The notes under the pieces: model-generated
Told to the model about the DNA's origin: nothing
The model's input: only the letters and a program-made list of their open reading frames with translations
Databases searched by the model: none
From: Domibacillus aminovorans
GTDB lineage: Bacteria > Bacillota > Bacilli > Bacillales > Domibacillaceae
Reading direction: 5' to 3'
Assembly (NCBI RefSeq): GCF_001643235.1
Contig: NZ_LQWY01000015.1
Location: 12,289-45,792 of the forward strand
DNA length: 33,504 bases
Shown: positions 24,108 through 33,504 of the stretch, piece after piece
Numbering within the stretch: the first letter of the stretch is position 1
Layout of the letters: each line of letters starts with the position of its first letter
Program-made: the position numbers and the translations under genes

Positions 24108-26117
24108 ATGAACAGAATTTTTCGTTACACCATATTTTATTTACTCGTTTTTCTTGTCATTATTGGTGTTGTTAGCTATTTCAACAACAATAACGCACCA
24201 ACGAATAATGTCACATATAATGAATTTCTGACGTATCTGAAGCAAGATGATGTTGAAACCTTTACTATGCAGCCGGAGCGTGGCGTATATGAAATACGCG
24301 GAACGCTAAAAGGGGCTGAGGAAAATGAAATGTTCGTTACATATGTAACGGGCAATGATACGATGCTGAATCAAGTAAATGCTGCATCTCAAAATGCGGA
24401 AGTGAACATTCTTCCGGCAAAAGAAACAAGTGGATGGGTACAGTTTTTCACAACGATCATCCCATTCCTCATTATCTTTATTTTCTTCTTCTTTTTGTTG
24501 AATCAGGCACAGGGTGGTGGCGGCGGCCGTGTGATGAACTTCGGCAAAAGTAAAGCGCGCCTTTACAACGATGAAAAGAAAAAAGTCCGCTTTGACGATG
24601 TAGCGGGCGCAGATGAAGAAAAACAAGAACTTGTTGAAGTTGTTGAATTTTTGAAAGATCCGCGCAGGTTTACTGAACTCGGTGCCCGTATTCCAAAAGG
24701 AGTGCTTCTTGTAGGACCTCCAGGTACAGGTAAAACATTGCTCGCAAAAGCGGTGGCTGGCGAAGCGGGTGTGCCATTCTTCTCGATTAGTGGTTCGGAC
24801 TTTGTTGAAATGTTCGTCGGTGTCGGTGCTTCCCGTGTTCGTGATTTGTTCGAGAATGCGAAGAAAAACTCACCATGTATCATTTTTATCGATGAGATTG
24901 ATGCGGTTGGACGCCAGCGTGGCGCTGGACTGGGCGGTGGTCATGACGAACGTGAGCAAACGCTCAACCAATTGCTCGTTGAAATGGATGGATTTAGTGC
25001 GAACGAAGGAATTATTATGATTGCGGCAACAAACCGTGCTGATATTCTTGACCCGGCACTTCTTCGTCCGGGACGTTTTGACCGTCAAATTACGGTTGAC
25101 CGTCCAGATTTAAATGGCCGTGAAGCAGTCCTTCGTGTACACGCCCGCAACAAGCCGCTTCATGAATCTGTTGACTTGCGTGCGATTGCACAGCGTACAC
25201 CGGGTTTCTCTGGTGCGGACCTTGAGAACTTACTAAATGAAGCCGCGCTTGTGGCTGCCCGTACAGATAAGAAAAAAATCGATATGTCTGATGTAGATGA
25301 AGCAACAGACCGTGTCATTGCTGGACCTGCCAAAAAGAGCCGCGTCATTTCCAAAAAAGAACGAAAAATCGTCGCGTTCCATGAATCGGGACATACCGTC
25401 ATCGGCCTTGTACTAGATGAAGCGGACATGGTTCATAAAGTGACGATTGTTCCACGCGGACAGGCAGGGGGCTATGCTGTCATGCTTCCGAAAGAAGACC
25501 GTTATTTCATGACAAAGCCGGAACTTCTTGATAAAATTACCGGTCTTCTTGGCGGCCGTGTAGCGGAAGATATTATTTTTGGTGAAGTTTCAACAGGTGC
25601 TCACAATGATTTCCAACGTGCAACGGGTATTGCTCGCCGCATGGTCACGGAATTCGGAATGAGTGACAAACTGGGACCGCTTCAATTTGGTCAATCGCAA
25701 GGACAAGTGTTTTTAGGCCGCGACTTTAATAGCGAACAAAATTACTCAGACCGCATTGCGTATGAAATTGATGTGGAAATTCAAACGATTATTAAAGAGT
25801 GCTATGCACGTGCGAAACAGATTTTGACAGAAAATCGTGATAAGCTCGAGCTCATTGCGAATACACTACTTGAAATCGAAACGCTTGATGCAGCACAAAT
25901 TAAACACTTGTCTGATCATGGGACATTGCCGGAACGAAACTACAGTTCTGACGGTGAAGAAAAGTTAAAAGACAATACAGTAGTGCTTGAAAAGACAGAC
26001 GCGACAGAAGGAACACCAGCAACGGAAACGACGAATTTGCCGGAAAACGCTGTGGATGTACCGGAAGTGCGAGACGATCTTAAAATGCCTTTAAACGGTG
26101 AAGAACCAAAAGCATAA
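24108..26117 (+). CDS. ftsH: ATP-dependent zinc metalloprotease FtsH
   Basis: Hexameric membrane AAA+ protease that degrades misassembled membrane proteins and selected regulators. The 669-residue product has two membrane helices (about residues 5-25 and 109-131) enclosing a short outer domain. The AAA module follows: Walker A GPPGTGKT (203-210), Walker B FIDEID (D262, E263) and [20 protein letters not shown]. The zinc site is HESGH (425-429), with a later acidic ligand in the [12 protein letters not shown] region. The C-terminal tail is acidic. ATG 24108 follows GGGAGGAGG. The 103-nt gap from hprT contains only a weak promoter-like pair (TTGTAA at 24043, TAACAT at 24067). Confidence 0.97.
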   Translation: MNRIFRYTIFYLLVFLVIIGVVSYFNNNNAPTNNVTYNEFLTYLKQDDVETFTMQPERGVYEIRGTLKGAEENEMFVTYVTGNDTMLNQVNAASQNAEVNILPAKETSGWVQFFTTIIPFLIIFIFFFFLLNQAQGGGGGRVMNFGKSKARLYNDEKKKVRFDDVAGADEEKQELVEVVEFLKDPRRFTELGARIPKGVLLVGPPGTGKTLLAKAVAGEAGVPFFSISGSDFVEMFVGVGASRVRDLFENAKKNSPCIIFIDEIDAVGRQRGAGLGGGHDEREQTLNQLLVEMDGFSANEGIIMIAATNRADILDPALLRPGRFDRQITVDRPDLNGREAVLRVHARNKPLHESVDLRAIAQRTPGFSGADLENLLNEAALVAARTDKKKIDMSDVDEATDRVIAGPAKKSRVISKKERKIVAFHESGHTVIGLVLDEADMVHKVTIVPRGQAGGYAVMLPKEDRYFMTKPELLDKITGLLGGRVAEDIIFGEVSTGAHNDFQRATGIARRMVTEFGMSDKLGPLQFGQSQGQVFLGRDFNSEQNYSDRIAYEIDVEIQTIIKECYARAKQILTENRDKLELIANTLLEIETLDAAQIKHLSDHGTLPERNYSSDGEEKLKDNTVVLEKTDATEGTPATETTNLPENAVDVPEVRDDLKMPLNGEEPKA

Positions 26118-26123
26118 TAGACA

Positions 26124-26160
26124 GACGCCCGGAAAGTATTCTTTTCGGGCGTCTTTTGTT
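26124..26160 (+). terminator. Intrinsic terminator of ftsH
   Basis: AGACGCCCG (26124-26132) pairs with CGGGCGTCT (26147-26155), extended by GAAA/TTTT, followed by TTTGTTTT. The U-tract overlaps the -35 region of the coaX promoter. Confidence 0.92.
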
Positions 26161-26186
26161 TTCATTTTTGAATAGTGTGATATGAT
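26157..26186 (+). promoter_or_regulatory. Probable extended -10 sigma-A promoter of coaX-hslO
   Basis: TTGTTT (26157-26162), 18 bp, TATGAT (26181-26186). A TG dinucleotide one base before the -10 hexamer gives an extended -10 element. Confidence 0.55.
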
Positions 26187-26226
26187 AAAACACGAAAAAA
26201 ATAGATGAACAGGTGTGGTGAGAACG

Positions 26227-27003
26227 TTGATATTTGTACTGGATGTGGGAAATACAAATACAGTGCTCGGTGTGTACGAAGGAGAAAAATTAAAGTATCA
26301 CTGGCGTATTGAAACGAACCGTAATAAAACAGAAGATGAATACGGTATGATAATTAAAAACTTATTTCAGCATGACGGTTTGCAATTTGAACAAATTCAT
26401 GGTGTGATCATTTCATCCGTTGTACCACCGATTATGGCGGCACTTGAGCGCATGTGTAAAAAATATTTTCACGTTCATCCGCTTGTTGTCGGCCCTGGTG
26501 TGAAAACCGGTTTAAATATTAAATATGAAAATCCGCGCGAAGTTGGAGCAGACCGAATTGTCAATGCAGTAGCAGGCATTCATGAATACGGTTCTCCGCT
26601 TATTATTGTCGACTTTGGGACAGCATCCACATACTGCTATATAGATGAAAAATCCAATTATATGGGCGGTGCAATTGCACCTGGAATAGGTATTTCAACA
26701 GAAGCGCTTTACACGCGTGCATCAAAGCTTCCGCGTATTGAAATTGCACGGCCGGATAATATTGTGGGCAAAAATACGATTTCTGCGATGCAGGCAGGTA
26801 TTTTATATGGATATGTTGGTCAAGTAGAGGGTATAGTCAGACGAATGAAAAGCCAAAGTAATATCGATCCAACAGTTATTGCAACGGGAGGTCTCGCGGC
26901 ACTCATTGCTAAAGAGTGTGATGAGATTGATGTCGTCGATCTGGAATTAACATTAAAAGGTCTTTTGTTAATTTATAAAAGAAATGTAGGAAAGGAAGAT
27001 TAG
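26227..27003 (+). CDS. coaX: Type III pantothenate kinase
   Basis: First step of coenzyme A synthesis: phosphorylates pantothenate. The type III (ASKHA-fold) enzyme is not feedback-inhibited by CoA. The product has the phosphate-1 motif [14 protein letters not shown] near the N-terminus, [36 protein letters not shown] and [20 protein letters not shown], and ends LLLIYKRN. I chose TTG 26227 (product of 258 residues, the length I recall for B. subtilis) over GTG 26215, which would add four residues and has a poor ribosome site. hslO starts 1 nt after the stop, so the two form an operon. Confidence 0.94.
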   Translation: MIFVLDVGNTNTVLGVYEGEKLKYHWRIETNRNKTEDEYGMIIKNLFQHDGLQFEQIHGVIISSVVPPIMAALERMCKKYFHVHPLVVGPGVKTGLNIKYENPREVGADRIVNAVAGIHEYGSPLIIVDFGTASTYCYIDEKSNYMGGAIAPGIGISTEALYTRASKLPRIEIARPDNIVGKNTISAMQAGILYGYVGQVEGIVRRMKSQSNIDPTVIATGGLAALIAKECDEIDVVDLELTLKGLLLIYKRNVGKED

Positions 27004-27004
27004 A

Positions 27005-27880
27005 GTGAGTGACTATTTAGTAAAAGCATTGGCTTTTGACGGACAGGTCCGTGCCTATGCAGTAAATACAACGAAAACAATTGGGGAAGCACAAAGAAGA
27101 CACGGTTCATGGCCAACAGCGTCTGCAGCACTCGGCCGCTCCATGACAGCAGGTGTCATGATGGGTGCAATGATGAAAGGAAACGAAAAAATCACATTGA
27201 AAATTGAAGGTGGTGGCGCAGCGGGTCCGATTCTCGTTGACAGTGATGCGAATGGAAATGTGCGTGGCTACATTACCTATCCGCAAACCCACTTTGATTT
27301 GAACGAAAATGGCAAACTTGATGTACGTCGTGCCGTTGGAACAGACGGCATGCTGACAGTCGTAAAAGATCTCGGTCTTCGTGAAAACTTCAGCGGTCAA
27401 ACACCGATTGTCTCAGGTGAGCTTGGAGAGGACTTTACGTATTATTTTGCCGCATCTGAGCAAGTACCATCATCGGTTGGTGTCGGTGTGCTTGTTAACC
27501 CAGATAACTCGATACTGGCTGCTGGCGGTTTCATCATTCAGCTCATGCCAAATGTAGATGATGCGACGATTACGATTTTAGAAGAACGCATTACGAATAT
27601 GGAGCCTATATCTAAGCTCATTGAAAAAGGATTAGTACCGGAGCAGATTTTAACGTACATTTTCGGTGAAGGGAACGTAAAGTTTTTGGAAACAATGCCG
27701 GTTCAATTTGAATGTACATGTTCAAAAGAGCGATTTGGCAATGCAATTGTCAGTCTTGGACGTGGGGAAATTCAAGAAATGATTAAAGAAGACGGCGGTG
27801 CTGAAACACAATGTCATTTCTGTAACGAACGATATATATTTTCAAAAGAAGAACTTGAACAACTAAAAGAAGAGGCCTGA
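27005..27880 (+). CDS. hslO: Redox-regulated holdase chaperone Hsp33
   Basis: Cytosolic chaperone activated by oxidation and heat. In the reduced state four cysteines bind zinc; oxidation releases it and unfolds the linker to expose a client-binding surface. The 291-residue product starts at GTG 27005 ([20 protein letters not shown]) after GGAAAGGAAG. It carries the zinc motif C237-x-C239 ([10 protein letters not shown]) and C270-x-x-C273 (QCHFCNERY). The family segment [19 protein letters not shown] is also present. It is downstream of coaX with a 1-nt gap and ends at a terminator, as in B. subtilis yacB-yacC. Confidence 0.95.
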   Translation: MSDYLVKALAFDGQVRAYAVNTTKTIGEAQRRHGSWPTASAALGRSMTAGVMMGAMMKGNEKITLKIEGGGAAGPILVDSDANGNVRGYITYPQTHFDLNENGKLDVRRAVGTDGMLTVVKDLGLRENFSGQTPIVSGELGEDFTYYFAASEQVPSSVGVGVLVNPDNSILAAGGFIIQLMPNVDDATITILEERITNMEPISKLIEKGLVPEQILTYIFGEGNVKFLETMPVQFECTCSKERFGNAIVSLGRGEIQEMIKEDGGAETQCHFCNERYIFSKEELEQLKEEA

Positions 27881-27887
27881 TCTTTAT

Positions 27888-27915
27888 AAAACCTGCTAAA
27901 ATTGGCAGGTTTTTA
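27888..27915 (+). terminator. Intrinsic terminator of coaX-hslO
   Basis: AAAACCTGC (27888-27896) pairs with GCAGGTTTT (27905-27913), 8-nt loop, then T. Confidence 0.88.
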
Positions 27916-27945
27916 TCTATGTGACCTCGAACTTAATCAAAATGG

Positions 27946-27974
27946 TTGACTTTTCAATCAAAAGCTGATAAATT
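27946..27974 (+). promoter_or_regulatory. Probable sigma-A promoter of cysK
   Basis: TTGACT (27946-27951), 17 bp, TAAATT (27969-27974). The AT-rich leader that follows is where CymR would act in relatives, but I cannot assign a CymR site by eye. Confidence 0.6.
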
Positions 27975-28023
27975 CTATATAACCAATAAAAATACTCGGC
28001 ATTTAAATGGAGGTAAATAATTA

Positions 28024-28944
28024 ATGGTACGTGTAGCGAATTCAGTAGCCGATTTAGTCGGTCAAACACCAGTTGTAAGATTAAATAATGTAGTAGATGA
28101 AAACAGTGCAGAAGTGTACGTAAAACTTGAATACATGAACCCGGGAAGCAGTGTAAAAGACCGGATCGCACTTGCGATGATTGAAGCAGCGGAGAAAAAA
28201 GGCAACTTGCAGCCAGGCGGCACATTAATTGAACCTACGAGCGGTAACACAGGAATTGGCCTTGCGATGATTGCAGCAGCAAAAGGATACAAAGCAATCC
28301 TTGTTATGCCTGAAACAATGAGCATGGAGCGCCGCAACTTGCTTCGTGCTTATGGTGCAGAGCTTGTATTAACACCGGGACCAGAAGGAATGGGTGGAGC
28401 AATCCGCAAGGCGAAAGAACTTGCTGATGCAAACGGTTATTTCTTGCCACAGCAGTTTGAAAACGAAGCAAACCCTGAAATTCACCGTTTGACAACAGGG
28501 AAAGAGATTGCTGAGCAATTTGACCAACTCGATGGTTTCGTATCCGGTATCGGTACGGGTGGGACAATTACAGGTTCAGGACAAGTCATTAAAGAAAAAT
28601 GGCCAAATGCAAAAATTTATGCAGTGGAGCCGACAGATTCACCGGTTCTTTCAGGTGGTAAACCGGGTCCTCATAAAATCCAAGGAATCGGTGCAGGCTT
28701 TATTCCGGCTGTTCTTGATACGAAAATTTACGATGAAGTTATCCAAATTGACAATGATACAGCATTTGAAACAGCGCGCCTTGTTGCACGTGAAGAAGGG
28801 ATCCTTGGAGGTATCTCTTCAGGCGCAGCGATTGCTGCTGCTGTTCAAGTGGCAAAAAAACTAGGTAAAGGCAAAAAAGTATTGGCGATTCTTCCATCAA
28901 ATGGCGAACGCTACCTTAGCACACCGCTTTACCAATTCGATTAA
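28024..28944 (+). CDS. cysK: Cysteine synthase (O-acetylserine sulfhydrylase A)
   Basis: PLP enzyme that makes L-cysteine from O-acetylserine and sulfide; it also partners CymR in Bacillus. The 306-residue product has the PLP-lysine motif [12 protein letters not shown] (K45), the substrate loop [20 protein letters not shown], the phosphate-binding [10 protein letters not shown], and [15 protein letters not shown] near the end. ATG 28024 follows TGGAGGTAA. It is a single-gene unit with its own promoter and a strong terminator. In B. subtilis the p-aminobenzoate genes pabB-pabA-pabC follow; here folP comes next. Confidence 0.97.
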   Translation: MVRVANSVADLVGQTPVVRLNNVVDENSAEVYVKLEYMNPGSSVKDRIALAMIEAAEKKGNLQPGGTLIEPTSGNTGIGLAMIAAAKGYKAILVMPETMSMERRNLLRAYGAELVLTPGPEGMGGAIRKAKELADANGYFLPQQFENEANPEIHRLTTGKEIAEQFDQLDGFVSGIGTGGTITGSGQVIKEKWPNAKIYAVEPTDSPVLSGGKPGPHKIQGIGAGFIPAVLDTKIYDEVIQIDNDTAFETARLVAREEGILGGISSGAAIAAAVQVAKKLGKGKKVLAILPSNGERYLSTPLYQFD

Positions 28945-28954
28945 GCTAAACCCG

Positions 28955-28990
28955 CAACAGACTGCATTCGCGCAGTCTGTTGTTTTTTTT
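28955..28990 (+). terminator. Intrinsic terminator of cysK
   Basis: A perfect 11-bp stem, CAACAGACTGC (28955-28965) with GCAGTCTGTTG (28972-28982), followed by eight T. Confidence 0.95.
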
Positions 28991-28991
28991 A

Positions 28992-29000
28992 TGTTAAAAT
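28992..29000 (+). promoter_or_regulatory. Possible extended -10 promoter of the folP operon
   Basis: TGTTAAAAT (28992-29000) fits an extended -10 element (TGnTANAAT), but no -35 hexamer is present at the right distance. A promoter is expected here because the cysK terminator is strong. Confidence 0.35.
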
Positions 29001-29037
29001 AAAAAGAATGATTAAAGAAACTGGAGAGATGTACAAT

Positions 29038-29859
29038 ATGAAAGCGGGAAAATACACACTTGATTTTGAACAGCAAACGTACGTGATGGGCATTTTAAAT
29101 GCGACGCCTGATTCTTTTTCTGATGGCGGTCAGTTTAACGAGCATGATACAGCTGTTCACCACGCTGTTCAAATGGTAAAGGACGGGGCACATATTATAG
29201 ACATCGGCGGTGAATCCACTCGCCCAGGCTATACACCAGTTTCTACCGAAGATGAAATCAACCGGGTGCAGCCGATTATTGAAGCAATCGATCGCTCAGT
29301 AGACGTTCCAATTTCTATCGATACGTTTAAAGCAAAAACAGCTGAAAAAGCAGTTGAAGCCGGCGCGTCGATCCTGAACGATATTTGGGGTGCGAAAAAA
29401 GATCCGGATATGGCAGCAGTCGCTGCTGAAAAAGAAGTACCTATTATTTTAATGCACAACCGGGAACAAATGAATTACGGAGATTTTATGAGGGATTGCT
29501 TACAAGATTTATATGAAAGCATTACAATTGCGAAAAAAGCTGGTGTGCCGGATGAACATATTATTCTTGACCCGGGTATTGGTTTTGCAAAGACGATGGA
29601 GCAAAATATGGAGATGATGCAAAACCTTGATCGTGTTGCGGCGCTCGGTTTCCCGGTACTGCTAGGTACATCACGTAAACGAATGATTGATTATGTATTG
29701 AATGTACCGGTAGAGGAGCGGATGGAAGGGACAGGTGCAACTTGCTGTTTTGGTATTCAAAAAGGGTGTCATATTGTTCGAGTTCATGATGTATTGCCAA
29801 TCGCGCGCATGATGAAAATGATGGATGCGCTAGTCGGAAAGGGGCATCACAATGGATAA
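29038..29859 (+). CDS. folP: Dihydropteroate synthase
   Basis: Condenses p-aminobenzoate with dihydropterin pyrophosphate; target of sulfonamides. The 273-residue TIM-barrel product shows MGILNATPDSFSDGG, HIIDIGGESTRPG, NDIWGAKKDPDMA, ILDPGIGFAKT and the SRKRM loop near the C-terminus. ATG 29038 is 9 nt after GGAGAG; the in-frame ATGs at 29008 and 29029 lack a comparable site, although a longer N-terminus cannot be excluded. It overlaps folB by 8 nt, so folP-folB-folK are translationally coupled. The pab genes that supply its substrate are not here. Confidence 0.95.
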   Translation: MKAGKYTLDFEQQTYVMGILNATPDSFSDGGQFNEHDTAVHHAVQMVKDGAHIIDIGGESTRPGYTPVSTEDEINRVQPIIEAIDRSVDVPISIDTFKAKTAEKAVEAGASILNDIWGAKKDPDMAAVAAEKEVPIILMHNREQMNYGDFMRDCLQDLYESITIAKKAGVPDEHIILDPGIGFAKTMEQNMEMMQNLDRVAALGFPVLLGTSRKRMIDYVLNVPVEERMEGTGATCCFGIQKGCHIVRVHDVLPIARMMKMMDALVGKGHHNG

Positions 29860-30214
29860 AATCTATGTGACAGGTATGGAATTTTACGGCTATCACGGTG
29901 TTTTTCCTGAAGAAAATAAACTCGGTCAGCGTTTTCGGGCAGATGTGACACTTGATGTTTCGCTTAAAAAAGCAGGCGAAACAGATGATCTTAAGAATTC
30001 GGTCAATTATGGGGAGATATATGAAGCGTGTAAAGCAGTTATGGAAGGCAGTCCAGTGAAGCTTGTGGAAACGCTGGCTGAAAAAATAGCAGGCGATCTT
30101 TTAGAAAAGTTTATTAATGTGCAGTCATGTACAGTAAAAGTGATTAAACCAGACCCTCCCATTGCGGGACATTATGACTTTGTCGCGATCGAAATTACGA
30201 GAGGTCGTGAATAA
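29852..30214 (+). CDS. folB: Dihydroneopterin aldolase
   Basis: Folate pathway enzyme that cleaves dihydroneopterin to 6-hydroxymethyl-dihydropterin and glycolaldehyde. The 120-residue product has the family opening MDKIYVTGMEFYGYHGVFPEE, SVNYGEIYEACKAVMEGSPV and the late VKVIKPDPPIAGHYDFVAIEI segment. The gene overlaps folP by 8 nt and folK by 1 nt (TAATG), so it lies in a tightly coupled folate operon. Confidence 0.95.
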   Translation: MDKIYVTGMEFYGYHGVFPEENKLGQRFRADVTLDVSLKKAGETDDLKNSVNYGEIYEACKAVMEGSPVKLVETLAEKIAGDLLEKFINVQSCTVKVIKPDPPIAGHYDFVAIEITRGRE

Positions 30215-30726
30215 TGAATCATTTAGTTTATTTATCTCTCGGAACGAATATGGGCGATCGTGAACTCTTCTTGAAGGAAGCCGTGAAGCTTCTCCGTCAA
30301 AAAGAAAAGATGCATATTAAAGCGATCTCTTCTATATATGAAACAGACCCGGTTGGTTTTGCTGATCAGCCGCCCTTTTTAAACATCGTATTGAAAGTGA
30401 AAACATTATTGTCGGCGGTTGAGATGCTTGGCGTCTGTATGGAAATTGAAAATGAGCTTGGACGGAAGCGGGATTTAAGATGGGGGCCGCGGACAATAGA
30501 CCTTGACATTTTGTTGTATAATCACGACAATATTAAATCAGAGAACCTTATTATTCCTCACCCGCGGATGAAAGAGCGTGCTTTCGTACTTATTCCGCTG
30601 GCAGAAATAGATGCAACGATCGAAATTCCTGATACAGGAATGCCGCTGGAACAATATTTACATTATGTTCAGGGAAGAGAAGGCGTCAAGCTCTGGAAAA
30701 CGGCGGACGCTTTTTCGTCCTTGTGA
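30214..30726 (+). CDS. folK: 2-amino-4-hydroxy-6-hydroxymethyldihydropteridine pyrophosphokinase
   Basis: Transfers pyrophosphate from ATP to 6-hydroxymethyl-dihydropterin, giving the FolP substrate. The 170-residue product has YLSLGTNMGDRE at the N-terminus, SSIYETDPVGFADQPPFLN, and the HPPK signature RWGPRTIDLDILLY, followed by PHPRMKERAFVLIPLAEI. The ATG at 30214 shares a base with the folB stop. In B. subtilis the small regulator-like gene yazB follows; here dusB starts 20 nt later. Confidence 0.95.
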   Translation: MNHLVYLSLGTNMGDRELFLKEAVKLLRQKEKMHIKAISSIYETDPVGFADQPPFLNIVLKVKTLLSAVEMLGVCMEIENELGRKRDLRWGPRTIDLDILLYNHDNIKSENLIIPHPRMKERAFVLIPLAEIDATIEIPDTGMPLEQYLHYVQGREGVKLWKTADAFSSL

Positions 30727-30746
30727 AAACAGAGAGGTGATTATTT

Positions 30747-31745
30747 ATGTTGAAAATCGGATCGGTTGAACTGAAAAACAGGGTAGTGCTCGCGCCAATG
30801 GCCGGCGTATGTAACTCTGCTTTCCGTTTGACAGTAAAAGAATTCGGTGCCGGAATGGTATGCGCGGAAATGGTCAGTGATAAAGGAATTGTATTTCAAA
30901 ACGAGAAAACCATGAATATGCTTTATATCGATGAGCGTGAAAAACCACTTAGCCTTCAAATTTTTGGCGGTGAAAGAGAATCGCTCGTACAAGCGGCAAG
31001 TTTTGTTGATAAAAATACAAATGCAGACATTATTGATATTAACATGGGCTGTCCGGTACCGAAAATTACGAAGTGTGATGCAGGAGCGAAATGGCTTCTT
31101 GATCCGAATAAAATTTATGAAATGGTATCCGCTGTCGTCGATGCAGTTGACAAGCCTGTAACGGTTAAAATGCGTATGGGTTGGGATGAAGATCATATTT
31201 ATGCGGTTGAGAACGCCCGCGCCGTTGAGCGTGCAGGAGGTCAGGCGGTGGCGCTTCATGGCCGTACGCGTGTGCAAATGTACGAAGGCCATTCGAACTG
31301 GGACATTATTAAAGAAGTGAAAAACTCAATTAATATTCCATTGATCGGAAATGGCGATGTGGAAACACCACAAGATGCGAAACGTATGCTTGATGAAACA
31401 GGGTGCGATGCGGTGATGATCGGCCGCGCTGCACTCGGAAATCCGTGGATGATTTACCGGACGGTGCAATACCTTGAGACAGGCCTGCTTGCAGATGAAC
31501 CGACAGCGCGCGAAAAAATCGACGTATGTCTTCTTCATTTAGACCGTTTAATTAACTTGAAAAATGAAAACGTTGCTGTACGTGAAATGCGCAAACATGC
31601 CGCATGGTATTTGAAAGGCATACGTGGAAACGGACAAGTACGTAAAGAGATCAATACATGTGAAACGAGAAGTGACCTCGTCACATTATTAACAACATTT
31701 GTAGACGAAGTGGAAGAAAAGGAAGCGTCGATTCAGGCGGTTTAA
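30747..31745 (+). CDS. dusB: tRNA-dihydrouridine synthase DusB
   Basis: FMN-dependent enzyme that reduces specific uridines in the tRNA D-loop. The 332-residue product has the TIM-barrel opening VVLAPMAGVCNSAFR, the active-site motif INMGCPVPKITKCDAGAKW (catalytic cysteine C102), VTVKMRMGWDED, VALHGRTRVQMYEG, and the FMN-binding IGNGDV and MIGRAALGNPW segments. ATG 30747 follows AGAGAGGTGA. It lies between folK and lysS as in B. subtilis (yacF), and the lysS start is 24 nt after its stop. Confidence 0.95.
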   Translation: MLKIGSVELKNRVVLAPMAGVCNSAFRLTVKEFGAGMVCAEMVSDKGIVFQNEKTMNMLYIDEREKPLSLQIFGGERESLVQAASFVDKNTNADIIDINMGCPVPKITKCDAGAKWLLDPNKIYEMVSAVVDAVDKPVTVKMRMGWDEDHIYAVENARAVERAGGQAVALHGRTRVQMYEGHSNWDIIKEVKNSINIPLIGNGDVETPQDAKRMLDETGCDAVMIGRAALGNPWMIYRTVQYLETGLLADEPTAREKIDVCLLHLDRLINLKNENVAVREMRKHAAWYLKGIRGNGQVRKEINTCETRSDLVTLLTTFVDEVEEKEASIQAV

Positions 31746-33254
<1,509 letters not shown>

Positions 33255-33262
33255 ATGAGTAT

Positions 33263-33287
33263 CCCCGGCGAATTAGCCGGGGTTTTT
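33263..33287 (+). terminator. Intrinsic terminator of lysS
   Basis: CCCCGGC (33263-33269) pairs with GCCGGGG (33276-33282), 6-nt loop, then TTTTT. Confidence 0.93.
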
Positions 33288-33326
33288 ATGTTTTTGAAAA
33301 AAAATGAGAAAATGAAAAAAAAGTAC

Positions 33327-33355
33327 TTGCTTCTAGAAAAGCACGGTGGTATATT
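33327..33355 (+). promoter_or_regulatory. rRNA operon promoter P1
   Basis: TTGCTT (33327-33332), 17 bp, TATATT (33350-33355). First of two tandem promoters before the rRNA leader. Confidence 0.6.
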
Positions 33356-33412
33356 TATAAACGTTGTCAGCAACATAGAACAACGAAATGAAAAAACATT
33401 TTCAAAAAATAA

Positions 33413-33441
33413 TTGACATTGTGTTTTGGAGATGTTAAGAT
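33413..33441 (+). promoter_or_regulatory. rRNA operon promoter P2
   Basis: Consensus TTGACA (33413-33418), 17 bp, TAAGAT (33436-33441), 86 bp downstream of P1. An A/T-rich tract upstream could serve as an UP element. Confidence 0.75.
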
Positions 33442-33460
33442 ATTAAAGTCGCAAATGACG

Positions 33461-33504
33461 AATTGAACATTGAAAACTGAACAAAATCAATAAAAACGTC
33501 AACG
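33461..33504 (+). other. Start of the pre-16S rRNA leader (partial)
   Basis: The segment TTGAACATTGAAAACTGAAC (33463-33482) and the following ACAAAA resemble the leader that precedes 16S rRNA in Bacillus rrn operons. The mature 16S gene is not reached in this window. An rrn operon directly after lysS is also the B. subtilis arrangement. Confidence 0.65.

Overview
This window looks like the chromosomal core near the replication origin of an endospore-forming Bacillaceae-type Firmicute. Nearly every gene runs on the + strand, and the order from ispE to lysS is close to the one I recall for Bacillus subtilis. Sporulation genes (spoVG, spoVT, yabP, yabQ, spoIIE), strong AGGAGG-type ribosome binding sites, frequent TTG/GTG starts and promoters resembling sigma-A, -B, -E, -G and -H sites all support this. 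I cannot name the genus from the sequence alone.

Layout. (1) 1-2.25 kb: ispE, then purR-ridA with an apparent PurR operator over the purR promoter. (2) 2.3-6.7 kb: spoVG, glmU-prs, ctc and pth, each unit closed by an intrinsic terminator. (3) 6.7-16.1 kb: mfd, spoVT, yabM-yabN-rqcP, yabP-yabQ-divIC and yabR. (4) 16.1-17.9 kb: the least conserved part. It holds two tandem hairpins, a dipeptide epimerase gene of the YkfB family, and a minus-strand tRNA-Met/tRNA-Glu unit with its own promoter and terminator. (5) 17.9-26.1 kb: spoIIE, yabS, yabT, tilS, hprT, ftsH. (6) 26.2-33.25 kb: coaX-hslO, cysK, folP-folB-folK-dusB-lysS. (7) 33.3-33.5 kb: two promoters and the start of a 16S rRNA leader; the rRNA gene itself lies outside.

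How the genes work together: the window mixes envelope and isoprenoid precursor supply (ispE, glmU, the epimerase), nucleotide metabolism (purR, prs, hprT), translation (pth, rqcP, tilS, dusB, lysS, tRNAs, rRNA promoter), repair (mfd), proteostasis (ftsH, hslO), folate, CoA and cysteine synthesis, cell division (divIC) and sporulation control. The main departures from the B. subtilis order are gene losses (no fin between pth and mfd; no pabB-pabA-pabC between cysK and folP; no yazB between folK and dusB) and one gain (the epimerase gene).

I found no CRISPR array, transposon, prophage, toxin-antitoxin pair or defence island, and nothing I would call a new biological system. The more interesting signals are regulatory architecture and the yabR-spoIIE gap. 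All promoter calls are by eye and were not scored against a matrix; comparisons with B. subtilis are from memory.
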